Assembly (NCBI GenBank): GCA_001972305.1
Contig: BDDD01003363.1
Coordinates: forward strand, 1 to 64,000
Source: Cephalotus follicularis
Taxonomy: Eukaryota > Streptophyta > Magnoliopsida > Oxalidales > Cephalotaceae
Direction: 5' to 3'
Length of the DNA: 64,000 bases
The notes below the pieces were generated by a model that had not been told where the DNA came from, searched no databases, and saw only the letters and a program-made list of their open reading frames with translations. Positions 1 to 11,200 of this stretch are shown here, in pieces (positions within the stretch are counted from its first letter, which is position 1; each line of letters starts with the position of its first letter). The position numbers were made by a program, and so were the translations under genes.

Positions 1-1553
1 CGTCGACGGTCATGTGACCGTTGGGGCTCCCAAATTTGAAATATCGGCTTAAAGCGTAGGCGTTCCATTGCTGATGTCGACCGCCAGATAAAGCGCTGAC
101 GCTTAGACTTGAGCGTCGACGCTTAGGCGCATTTCAATTGCCATTTCTTCTCTGCCTGAGACGGTAGACGCTTTGCACTAAGCGTATGACAGTTTTGATG
201 ACAGTTTTGATGTTTTGATTTTCTTTTATGTTATGTGATATTTGGACTCGTATGTTTAGGTCTTTATATCGATCCTGGTGAAGTTTAGGACATTCTAGGA
301 TACTTTTGTCCAGTATTCGTATTTGTTTAGATTGTTTGATCAGCTAAGGTACGAATTCTTCGTTCTTTGGTACTCCTTCGATTAAACTTTCATTATTGAT
401 GAATTTTGTACGTTTTATCGAATGGATTTATGTTCCTGGTTTTATTAGCAATAAAACTCGTGTTTTGATACGAGTATTATTATTTTGATAATAATCTTTC
501 GGAAATGGATTTCAACATTGTTATTTCGGATATTGATTATAAATAAGCATATTTTCTGTTATCGAAAGTATGATAATTGTTTTAGACATGGCTTCCACTT
601 TCGGAAGTATGTTAAATTTCAGATACAGTTAAGATTTTGTTTTCAAATAAGATAAGAGATTGTTTGGAAAATTATTAAAATTGTTTAGATTAAAACAATA
701 TTTTCAGCATAATAACATACAGAGAAAAACCCTACCTATGAGGTATCATAGGCATGTTCTTTGGCACGAAGAACATGACACCTACCGTGGCGGTGTGATC
801 GGTCTACGGCGTCTCTTTTAAATATGTATCCTGAGGGTAGGATATGGATCCTTTAGAGGCGTATGAGTATACTCTAGTTATGTCAGCATTCAAAAATTTA
901 GAAATTCAGTATTGGGATTGATTGTGTAATGCCATACACGACTTTTCCGTCAGAGCATGTGGGCCTCGCGAACCCCTTGCACCTATATATGTATGTATGT
1001 CAGAAATTCTCTGTTATGGAATTATGAATCAGATAATGTTTTGAGTTATGATATTCAGTTTTTCGCAAAGTTATGATGATTTTTATAATTGTTCGCTTTT
1101 AAATATTCTGTTTTACTTTTCAAGAATATTTACTATGTTGCTTTACTGAATTTAAAGTTCAAATTATTTTGTTTACCGTTTACTGTTTTAAATTCCTTAT
1201 CCGTACTGAGGTTTTCTCAGCCGCGTTTTTGTTTCTATGCGGCAGGTTTTCAAGAGCATGGGGGAAACAAGTGATGAGAGTTACCCATTTGTCAGAGGAC
1301 TATCTAGGAGTTGGTCTTTGTGTTTTCCAGTAGGATCAGATTAATTTTCGTTAAAAACAGTTTCAGATTTTGGTTTTGTTTCAGTTTATGATTTCAGTAT
1401 TTGGATATCGGATTATGATTCGTTTTTGTTTATGATTTGCTAAAGTTTTCAGACTCTGTTTTATATCAGTTTATTATAAGATCTACTTTCTGACCACCAC
1501 ATTTCAGTTTGGTATTATGAACTGTAAGGGCTCCCACTATCGGGGGTGTTACA
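1..1553 (+). repeat. 5' LTR (right part) of the Ty3 element
   Basis: The LTR ends in TGTTACA directly before the primer site. It contains a cluster of GTCGAC-like repeats at 1-190, a TATA-like stretch near 261, two adjacent hairpins at 735-777, and a conserved block near 1200-1265 (TCAG, then GCGGCAGG). The block order is the same as in the solo LTR at 58266-60603, so the two are related families. Confidence -1.
735..777 (+). other. Two adjacent hairpins in the Ty3 LTR
   Basis: Hairpin 1 is CCTATG, loop AGGTAT, CATAGG (735-752). Hairpin 2 is CATGTTCTT, loop TGGCACG, AAGAACATG (753-777), with nine perfect pairs. They abut with no gap. The same pair is found in the related LTR at 59770-59812. 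Confidence -1.
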
Positions 1554-1558
1554 GATTG

Positions 1559-1572
1559 TGGTATCAAAGAAT
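1559..1572 (+). other. Primer binding site of the Ty3 element
   Basis: TGGTATCAAAGAAT begins six bases after the LTR end. It matches the plant initiator-Met tRNA type (TGGTATCAGAGC) at the first eight bases. Confidence -1.
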
Positions 1573-4030
1573 TAGGTTTTGTTTCCTTAGGAGACCTGAC
1601 TAGGTTTGACCTGTGAGATTGGGTAGATACTGGGTTAGGACTTCTTCGTTATGATATTTTGATATGTCTTTCGTTTTGATCTTCTGACTCTTTTGCCTTT
1701 ATCTTGTCTTGGATTTTGTTGCGTAGATGGCACGAACAAGGAACACCCCTCAGAGGACCGAACCAGTTGTGGCTCGGGGTGGACTAAGAAATGAGCCTGT
1801 AATTGACGATATGGTTCGACAGGCTGTGGCTCAGGAAGTGAACCGAGTGATGCAGCAACAGCGAAATCATGAACAGGGTCATCGTGAGCAAGTAGCTGAG
1901 GAGAATATACCAATTGATGCTCATGCAGCTAGGGGAGTTGGGGACCATCCAGATACTCCAGCCCATGTATGGCTGGAAAGGTTCCAAAAACAGAGACCGC
2001 GATCCTTTACTTCGGCGCCGACACCAGTGGAGGCAGAACATTGGATTGCTCATTTAGAGAAGATTTTTTATGTTCTGGAATGTGGCGATAATCAGAAGGT
2101 TAAGTTGGCAGTATATAAGCTGGAGGGTGATGCCCAGACATGGTGGAAGACCTTGAAGATAGCCAAGGGTGGAGGTTTTGTTGAGGCTCTATCTTAGTCC
2201 GATTTCTGTGAGATCTTTTATCAGCAGTATTTCCCCACTGCTGATAAAGAGGCCTATGCTAGGGAGTTCCTGATGACTAGACAGAAGGAAGGTGAGTCTG
2301 TTACTGAGTTTTTAGCCCGGTTTACCAGATTGGCGGGATTTGCGGGACCTGCAGCGGGGTCAGCAGCGGAGTAGGCAGAGAAATTTAAATGGAGGTTGCA
2401 CTATCAGCTCAGGGGTAAGCTGATTAATTCGAGGTTTGCAGATGTGTCAGAGGTTGCAAACGCCGCGAAGAACATAGAGATGGAAAGGTTGGATTTCCAG
2501 GCTGCACGTTTAGAAGGAGAAAAGAAGAGAAATGGGGGAGACTCTCAGGGCCAAAACTTGGGGCAGCAGGGTAAAGGCCGAAATGGTAAGCAGCAAAAGA
2601 AAAATAAGAATCAAGGAGCTACTGGTGGGGGTAACCCCAATGTTCAGATTGCACAGTGTGAGACTTGTGGGAAGAGACATCCGGTTGGGACTTGTTACAA
2701 ATCTACGGGGGCATGCTTTGTGTGCGGACAGCAGGGTCATCGTTTCATGGATTGCACAGACCCTCGAGCAAAGGAGAGGAAAGGAAATGGTGGAAATGCG
2801 GGACAGCGCAACGTAGGTGGCCGAGTCTTTGCTTTGACCACTCATCAGGCAGCGAGTGCTCCAGGTACTATTTCGGGTTATGTTTCTGTTTGTGGTCGTA
2901 TGGCTTATGTTTTGTATGATACTGGATCGACTCACTCTGTGGTCGCGAGATCTTTTGTTCGGCATCTTGGGATGCCATCTTTATCTCTGGATCCAGTTTT
3001 GGTTCTTTCGACCCCTATGGGGACATCTGTTGTGATATCTGAATGTTTTCGTGCTTGTCCTATCGTCTTTGATGATCGCGTTCGAGATGCGGATCTTGTC
3101 CCAATTGATATGCATGATTTCGACATGATTCTTGGCATGGATTGGTTAGATCGCCATCGTGCCACGATTGACTGTCATACTCAAAGGGTTTTGTTCGAGG
3201 ATGTGGATAGGCCTGACTTTGTTTATCAGGGTTCACAGCCGAGAAAAGAAGTTAAGTTTATTTCTGTTTTGAAGGCTAGAAGGTTGGTAGCCAAGGGTGC
3301 TGAGGGTTACCTAGCTGTTGTAAAAGACGTCTCTAAGGATGAGCCTCGCCTTGAGGACTATCCGGTTGTTAGAGAATTTTCAGATGTGTTTCCGGAGGAG
3401 TTACCAGGTTTACCCCCGCAATGGGAAGTGGAGTTTACCATTGAGCTCATTCCCGGAGCGGCACCAATATCTAAAACACCTTACAGAATGGCACCGTTAG
3501 AATTACAAGAATTGAAGGAGCAATTGCAAGAATTGTTGGATCAGGGTTTTATCCGGCCTAGTGTTTCACCGTGGGGAGCTCCGGTTCTTTTTGTCAGGAA
3601 GAAGGATGGGTCTATGAGGTTGTGCATAGACTATAGAGAACTGAACATGATTACCATCAGAAATAAATACCCTTTGCCTAGGATTGATGACCTTTTTGAT
3701 CAAGTGCACGGTATTTTTCTAAGATCAATTTGAGATATGGTTATCATCAGCTACGGGTGAAAGATGATGACGTAGCTAAGACTGCTTTTCGTACACGGTA
3801 CGGACATTATGAATTTCTGGTGATGCCATTTGGACTTACAAATGCACCGGCAGTCTTTATGGACCTGATGAATCGGGTGTTTCATGAATACTTGGACAAG
3901 TTTTTGATTGTGTTCATTGATGACATTCTTGTGTATTCCAAGTCGGGAGAAGAACATGAAGATCAACTTCGGATAGTGCTGGGTATTTTGAGGAAGAATC
4001 AGCTTTATCCGAAGTTTTCGAAATGTGAAT

Positions 4031-4125
4031 CCTGGTTTTATTAGCAATAAAACTCGTGTTTTGATACGAGTATTATTATTTTGATAATAATCTTTCGGAA
4101 ATGGATTTCAACATTGTTATTTCGG
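4031..4125 (+). repeat. 95-bp copy of LTR sequence, identical to 435-529
   Basis: By eye, all 95 bases match 435-529 of the LTR. The copy lies directly after reverse-transcriptase sequence and directly before a minus-strand Copia piece, so it marks the join of two elements. Confidence -1.
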
Positions 4126-5870
4126 TGTAGAAGCTTTGAATGCTATGACTTTCTTTTTCTTCTTATCTTGTTCTTCATCATCTTCATGATTTTTAATTGT
4201 CATTTTGTGTGTCATAAGTGATCCAAGAAGCTCTTCAAGTGGCAATGTGTTCAGGTCCTTTGCTTCATCTATGGCAGTGACTTTAGGCATCCAACTTTTA
4301 GGTAGACACCTGAGTATCTTTCTTACCATCTCACTGTTAGTGTAGCACTTATTCAAAGATTGCAGTGAGTTAATAATATTGGTAAAGCGAACAAACATAC
4401 TAGAAATATTTTCATTTTCTTTCATTGAGAACATTTCATATTCTCTAACTAGCATATTTATTTTAGCATCTTTTACCTGATTGGTTCCCTCATAGGTCAC
4501 CTCAAGTCTATCCCACATCTCCTTTGCAGTAGCGCATAAGGAAACTCTATTGAATTCATTTGAATTCAAGGCACATATTATTACATGTTTAGCTTTAGCA
4601 TTAAGTTGTACCTTCTTTCTATCCTCATCGGTGTATAGACTTCTAGGTTTAAGTGATTTGACACCTTCTTTTGTTATAGTTTGAGGAAGTTCAGGGTCGT
4701 CAAAGATGATGTCCCATAAGTTGAAGTCAAGCGGCTCGAATTGATTAAGGAAGCAATTCGTTACACCTCACAGTTTTTGTGATTGACCTCAATCACTTGA
4801 TCTTGACCTCAAGACCTTTTGAGGATTCACTCTCCTCTTTTACAAGTTTGTAATGTGTTTACAATGTACCCTTTCAGTAGATTTGGCTTACAATAAAGAA
4901 CAAGAGAGAATTACAAAGAAACTCAGAAAGTAAAGCTATGAGGCTTTTTGGAGAAGCTTAAGAGCACTTTGGTATTGTAGAATGTAGCTTGCTTGATTGC
5001 TTGATTACTTTGTTTCTTGATATTTTCTGAAGCCTTGGACCCTCCTTTATATAGACAAACAATCCATGTATCCGTTGCTTAAATTATGGAGATTTTGAAA
5101 TGAAAAACTGATGACAATCTGTAAACTCTGTTATGTAGCCGTTGGAGTAAAGACGTCGATGTCTTTTGATAAGCGTCGATGTCTTCATCAGTTAACTAGC
5201 CGTTGCTAGCATTCAGGGCGTAATTTTGTGTGAAGACGTCGATGTCTATAAATGACGTCGATGTCTTTTCTGGAGTTATGGCCAGGCTTTGAAGATATGA
5301 GTAACACATCGATGTCTTCAAACTGCGTCGATGTCTTTTCTGGAAAAATAGAAGTCATGAAAAACACATCGATGTCTTTTAAAAGGGATCGATGTCTTTT
5401 ACTTTGGAGTCGATGTCTTTGTAGGAAATACTCGATGTCTTTGTTCAAAAACAACCTGTAACTTTGATGCATTAAACACATCGATGTCTTTGTGAAGGGA
5501 TCGATGTCTTTGATGAAAATCGTCGATGTCTTCACTGAAAAAGATCGATGCCTTTGAATGAAAATAGCCTGTAACGTTCTGGGTTAAAGACGTCGATGTC
5601 TTCTCTGAAAGGGATCGATGTCTTTGTTGAAAATCGACCTGTAACTTTTGAGGCTGAAGACGTCGATGTCTTTTTAGAATGGGATCGATGTCTTTCAAGA
5701 ATAACTACATGTAACTGCTGGTGCTTTAAAGGCGTCGATGTCTTCCTTCAATGACATCGATGTCTTTCATCTGAAACTGTCTTTTTGCATTTTTGTGAGT
5801 TTGTTAAGTATCTTGCACATAAAGTAAAATTGTTAGAAACAAATATGTTATCATCAAAACTAGGATTGAG
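4126..5870 (-). mobile_element. Copia-type LTR retrotransposon fragment: gag start and LTR, minus strand
   Basis: Minus-strand coding sequence at 4745-4126 encodes a Copia gag of the UBN2 type, with blocks such as KKVQLNAKAK, LNSNEFNRVS, EMWDRLEVTYEGTNQVK and LPLEELLGSLMTH that are typical of plant Copia gag. Upstream on the minus strand (about 4770-5870) is LTR-like sequence with a TATA box (CTATATAAAGG) near 5055-5043 and a repeat cluster. LTR borders are not sharp and no primer site was found. It is a broken fossil; nothing downstream of gag is present. Confidence -1.
5150..5770 (-). repeat. Minisatellite of 20 TCGATGTCTT-type repeats in a Copia LTR
   Basis: Twenty copies of a (C/A)(G/A)TCGATGTCTT-like motif lie in about 620 bp. 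They come mostly in pairs about 20-25 bp apart, with longer spacers that often contain CCTGTAAC or AACCTGTA. One copy reads CGATGCCTT. On the minus strand the array is upstream of the TATA box, so it occupies U3. Open frames across it (KDIDVF-like) are only translations of the repeat. Confidence -1.
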
Positions 5871-6228
5871 ACTGAAACGTCAACAGAGAGTACTCATGAA
5901 GATACAGTATGGTGGACTGAATCTGAGACGGGATATAGGTGAAGTCCTCATGGCTAGGAATGTTTTTGAGTGCATCTCTAGCTCGTGAGAAAAATAACGG
6001 GCAAATACTTCTGTTGTGCAACATTTTTTCAGATATTAACGCAACAAGATTGTTGAATTGAAAAAACAAAATGTAAATTAAATATAGATGGCTAAGTAAA
6101 TAAGCTTAGGATTTAGGGTAGTAAAGTTAAGAATTTTGTGAGTTGATTAAAGGAAATGGGTTGGTATTTACAGAGTGGAAAAAAAAATTAATTTTTTTTA
6201 AAGGGCAGTAACCATTGACCATTGGCCT
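5871..6228. other. Spacer with no recognised gene
   Basis: AT-rich sequence between the Copia piece and an hAT MITE. No gene, RNA or clear repeat was seen. It ends with the left target duplication ATTGGCCT (6221-6228). Confidence -1.
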
Positions 6229-7205
6229 TAGACCTGAAAAAATTTACCCAAACCTGCGGGTACTAGTAATTTTTACGGGTAATGGGTTGAGGTTTTGATA
6301 CCCATTAAAAAACGAGTAATTATTACCCGTTACCTAACGGGTAAACCCGTTGTCACCCGTACCCGTGGGTATCCGTTTGTCACACATTCGTCACTACATA
6401 AACTCTACTTCCCTCTTGCATTTTTTAACCAACCGTTTTAAGGCTTCCTTTTACCCTTTTTTTTTCCTTCTTTTCCTCACACCTCACCCCATCTCTCCTC
6501 ACATTCACTTCCTTTTTTCTTTTCACTTTCGGCCGCACACAACATTGGCCACTCCTTCTCCCTTTTGTTTTGTTATCCTCAACGATCTCTCCTCCAAAGC
6601 TCACTAGGATATTTACCCACAAAATGGAGGAAAGTGTCAACGTCTCGAGTCTGGACAGATGGGGCTAGATCGAAGTTACAGATGTCAACTCGAGGCTATG
6701 GTTTGTGTATGGGTATGTTTGGGTACTAGGTTTTTATTGATTGTGGGTGTTGGGCTACTAGTTAGAGAAATGGTACAGGTTGTGGGTACGAGATTGAGGG
6801 GTTTGCTCGGGGGCTGCCGTGAATTGTGAGGATGGTAATGGTTGTCACAAAGCTTGAAGCTTAACTAATGGTAAGTTTGGGGATTGATTCCATGGAAGTT
6901 ATGGGACGGTGGCTTTTGTTGAGGGTAACTTCCGTTTGGATTTTGGTGGTTTGCAGGGGGTTAATTGGTGGCTTCAATTTTAGGTGGTTTTGGGGCGTTT
7001 CAGGGGCTAGTTTATTTGTAATTTTTATTGCAATTTTTGTGTTGTACATTTTTTTTGTGTATGAATTGTAGTTTTTTTTGGCTATGTGATTTCTTCTGCT
7101 GGGTACCCGCACTCATTGCGTTGATAACGGGTATAACTTTTAGTACCCATTAAAAAACGGGAAATTGTTACCCGTTACCCAACGGGTACTCGTTTGCCAG
7201 GTCTA
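6229..7205. mobile_element. hAT-type non-autonomous element (MITE) with perfect 8-bp TSD
   Basis: The ends are inverted: TAGACCTG at the left and CAGGTCTA at the right. Both sides are flanked by ATTGGCCT (6221-6228 and 7206-7213), the 8-bp duplication expected of hAT transposons. Subterminal regions are rich in ACCCG/CGGGTA repeats on both strands, another hAT habit. There is no transposase. Two short open frames inside (6350-6607, 6868-7071) show no family match. The element is 977 bp. Confidence -1.
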
Positions 7206-7213
7206 ATTGGCCT

Positions 7214-8147
7214 ACTGAATCAAGCAACGACTATAAAGTCGTTGCTCCATGTTTCAAAAGAATAAATTAAATGACCGATAGTGTAGGGCTAAGATTGGTC
7301 TGGGCCCGATAATTCAGGCCCAAACTGGTCTGAGCCCTAATTTAATAGGGCCCAATTGACTTCGTTAAATGACCAAGTTAGGCCCAAACTGCCTAAATGT
7401 AGGAAGTCCAGATCGAGGTTTGCCTCAATTGGGCCGGTCCGAACAGAGCCATCCCCGTTCCCAACTCTACTTTGAATCTTGGATTAGGTGGTATTAAGAG
7501 AAACGAAAACTCACTCCTTTGTTATTTTTTTTCTTCCAAATTACTTGATTGTTTATCTCATCAACATTTTAATAAATGTAAACAACAAAAATTTCTCTAA
7601 GATTATCTTTGATCATAAATACCTTTGTCTATATTTAAATTCTACAAAAACTTATAACAATAAAAAACCATTCTGGCAATTAGCATATTAGTCAGAATAA
7701 AAAACTGTTTGTCAAATCAAAAACACTTAAGGAAATGCCAAAAACACCCTTCTTAACCTAACTACCCTTTGTCTTCCTCCTCCTTCCTCTATCACCCTCA
7801 CATAACATCAACGGATCAATTCCACAATCAGAAATTAACAAAGCCAAAATTTCAATTCACACTTTCTTTCAAAAATCAACACAACAAATGTTATGAACAA
7901 TCACAAAATGTCCACAAAGCCATAGTCCATCAACCAAGAGGGGTGATAATACTATTTTTTTTTTTAAATACCTTTAAAATTTTCATATAATACATCAACT
8001 ACAAAAAAAAACTTTTAACAAAAACTCCCTTAAAAACACTTTCACCAAAAGCATAAACCCCAGATGGTTACTAAATGTCACAAATTTAAAGCTAGTTCAA
8101 CACAAAATTCTGTTGCCATAGTTCACAATCAACGACTTGCCTGTTGC
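7214..8147. other. Spacer downstream of RH13
   Basis: AT-rich sequence. Between about 7280 and 7465 the word GGCCCAA or GGGCCC recurs, as in some plant MITEs, but no matching ends or target duplication could be found. No gene was supported. Confidence -1.
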
Positions 8148-8153
8148 TTTATT
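8148..8153 (-). terminator. Possible poly(A) signal AATAAA of RH13
   Basis: AATAAA on the minus strand (TTTATT on plus) lies about 130 nt past the RH13 stop, a normal distance for a plant 3' UTR. Plant poly(A) signals are loose, so this is suggestive only. Confidence -1.
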
Positions 8154-8279
8154 TTTACCGATAAAAGATCATAGAATAACATTGGGGCATAGTTCAAAAT
8201 TTCCTTTTGAAGCATTATGAAATTTGAAGGCGCTCAAATTCCAAAGGAAAAAAAGAGTGCAAATATTTCAGATGCAATT

Positions 8280-11200
8280 CTATTCATCACCCCCTTTTAG
8301 TCTCTTCTTCTGCTTTCTCCGTTGATCTCGCAAACCTGTAAGAGGATATAAAAAAATGTGTTAATTTTTCAAAAAAGTGTATATATGCATATGTGTACGC
8401 GAACAAAGAGAAAGAAAATAAAAATACGTTTCTTCTCATCTTTTCTTTTCCTCTTCAAATTCTCCACGTTTTTCCGTTTTTCTGCCGTCCCTTTTAGGTC
8501 CATGTGCACCTGAGAGAGAACAAATATGAGAACTGGAAAAGGCGAAAATGACAACCACATATTCTTGGATTTGTTTATATAGTGGAACTTAACAGTGCAA
8601 AAAACAAATCAAGTGAGATAGATTACTCAAATTGCAGCTCTATAATATATAAACAAGCTGGATATCACAGATTATTTCATTGGTTACACCACATATGCTA
8701 GAATAGCATATCATAGAGTATGACAAGTTTTATATTGGTCGTCAGCCTATAGCACTCCACTTCCTTTATCTTGGCCATGTAAAGGATTTTTGCATTCTGG
8801 CACCACATGCCACATAGGTGGAATTGAGAATTCCGAATTTTTAATGCCCAACAATGTAAAAAAATGATGCCTGCACAAAAAGGGCCCCGGACTCTCTACA
8901 TAAAGGAGTGACAATACTTTTTGGCTTGGATCCCTAACAGTCTAGTATGATAGATCAGAATTTACTAGTAGATGAACAAGTCATATCTATAAAAAGGTTG
9001 AGGTATCTTCATACAGGTATACCGAATTCATCAACAAAGCCTGAAGGAGGCAGGTTGTTGTTGAAATGTATGTAATTACTATAATAATGCCTGTTTGAAA
9101 CTACAGTAAGGAAATTTTTCCAAACTTCCCCTATTTCTTTCGTTCAGGCAAAAAAATGTGGCTCCATCATCATGGAAATATTCCGTACTCTACGAAATGC
9201 AAGGAAGCTATATACCACTGACACAAAGAATATGATCTCAGGCACATACTAGCCCTTCATTACCCGGTTATCCTAGGATTTAATTAGTCGTTTGATCCTT
9301 GTACGAGGCAGCCAGTACATTAATAGATCCACAGATAATAATGAAATGAAAACTTTACCATGTCAAAAAGAAACTCAGTGATAAAATCATTGAAAAAGCA
9401 AACAATATGTATGTCTGTGGCGTGAAAATGCACATGTGGCTATATGTAATACCTCATGACCATAACTCCGAAGTGCCTGTAATGGTTCAATGCAATCCTG
9501 ACCAATTACCATCAATCCTCTCCGTTTATCTCCTGAATTCTGGTTTTCACCCGGTTTTTTCTTGGCTAATTCCTCGAATTGATGCTGCATGAGAGGTGAA
9601 ACACCAGCCTGAAAATAATGTAATCAGTTAAATTCATGAAAGTTGAAATTTTATGTGGCTGAGAGTTATGTCAGAAAGGGTTGGAGTGGAGTGTACAACA
9701 TATGGTGGGAACTCCATACAAGAATATTTTCACATAATTCATTAGCAAAGAAGTGAAGCATTTCTTAAACAACATATTGAGGAGACAAAAAACAATTACA
9801 AGTCCTACCTGCATTTCTTAAAAAATAAAAAAGCACTGCATGCAAGCATACTGAGGAGATAAAATAAAATCACTTGTGCAAATTATTCTTTGTTGGCGTA
9901 AACAATAGAACCAAAGAAATTAACTAAACTTCAGGTTTATAAAGCCTGGAACGAACCAGAACCTAGAAGTCATTTAATTGCCAAATCCCACTCACAAATT
10001 ACATTAAAACCCAGACATTGACTCACTTTTCAAGGGATTTGAGACCTGTTTCCAATGAAGCGAGTTTCTTAATAACCGGACATTGGAGCAAAACAAAACA
10101 ACTAGGTGTTTTCAGCATTGTGTGTTCACCATGTTATCAATAAGCTAAATGTCCTAGTGGGTCACAACATCAAGTTCCAGATTGACACAGTTTAATGATT
10201 CGTCAACAAGACAAGGTTGAGAAGCTAACATCATCCATAGCAAGTATAGCCAGCAAAAGGTGACCTGGGTCTCAAACTCTCAAGTAGACAATGAAGCCCA
10301 AAACTGAATAAACGTATACATAATTGCACTTGGTTCTCCTAATCAAACATATTTATACATATTTTACTCTCTAATGCATACAACAAGACTAGAAATCTAC
10401 AAATACACAGCAAAAGACTCAGTATCAGAGGTTTTTCTAAATCAATGTTTTCATGTTCTCATTCCCTTTCAGTAACCAGCTCAATCAAATTATACATCTA
10501 TTCATACAACTGATCAAAATTCATGAAATCATAAATGCTTTAGCATGTGTTAGAATAAGTGAGTTATTAATCAAGGTTATTTTGTCTTTCTCTATTCAAT
10601 CTTGTAAATTATAACCTTCCTTCTGCTTTTTCTCACTTTCTTAAATTTGCCAGTCAATTGAGCCATAGAACCAACCAACCAGTACTGTTGGGCCGATGTC
10701 AGTACGATGCTTTGCTGACATCAGCAGAAAAAAATGGGATCTGGCAGTGTCCAGATCTGACGTTCTTCATGAATCTGGATCGTTACTTTGATTTTTTGGC
10801 CTGAAATTAGTACAGTGGTGCAGCTATGTATTTTGAATCTCGCCCAGTTGATTCCATGCGTGGTTGCCGTTTTTGGAGGAGTTTCAAACTCTAGGAGTCG
10901 TTTGGCCTGCCTGAAAGAGATTTAGTCTACTATATTCTGCTCTTTTGTATTCTGCGATTGATTTATTTTCTGTCTATTTGCTTAAGTTTGAGTGCCCAAC
11001 CATCGTATTTAATCTATTCGATATGTATATTGACTTTGCTGTCTCATTGTAGGTAGATTCTATTGTATTTTGAGGTCTTTCCGATGTGAAATTGAGTGAT
11101 GGCGGAGACTAAAAACATTGCCACAGAGGTTGTATCCTCATCCTCCAGTCAGAATACTGATAAGAAATTTGATGATAACAATTACCAACAATGGAGGAAA

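Larger units (their letters stand above)
1..4125 (+). mobile_element. Ty3-type LTR retrotransposon (chromovirus-like), partial copy
   Basis: The window opens inside its 5' LTR, which ends TGTTACA at 1553. A primer site of the initiator-Met type (TGGTATCA) follows at 1559. Parts in order: gag from about 1727, zinc knuckle [14 protein letters not shown] near 2710-2755, aspartic protease with DTGST near 2920, and reverse transcriptase with LCIDYREL near 3625 and FIDDIL near 3917. A 95-bp piece of its own LTR sits at the right end (4031-4125). No RNase H, integrase or full 3' LTR is visible. It is a broken fossil. The pol sequence resembles the Tekay/Del lineage; the lineage call is by eye. Confidence -1.

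Noticed and set aside
1635-2053. Minus-strand frames over the first Ty3 gag
   Set aside because: Shadows of the plus-strand gag frame.
5150-5770. CRISPR-like array of evenly repeated short units
   Set aside because: Plant context, very short related spacers, location in U3 of a Copia LTR and no cas genes. It is a minisatellite.
6350-7071. Two small frames as genes
   Set aside because: Both lie wholly inside the hAT MITE with an 8-bp duplication and show no domain.
7278-7465. Possible MITE with GGCCCAA words
   Set aside because: No matching inverted ends or target duplication could be found.
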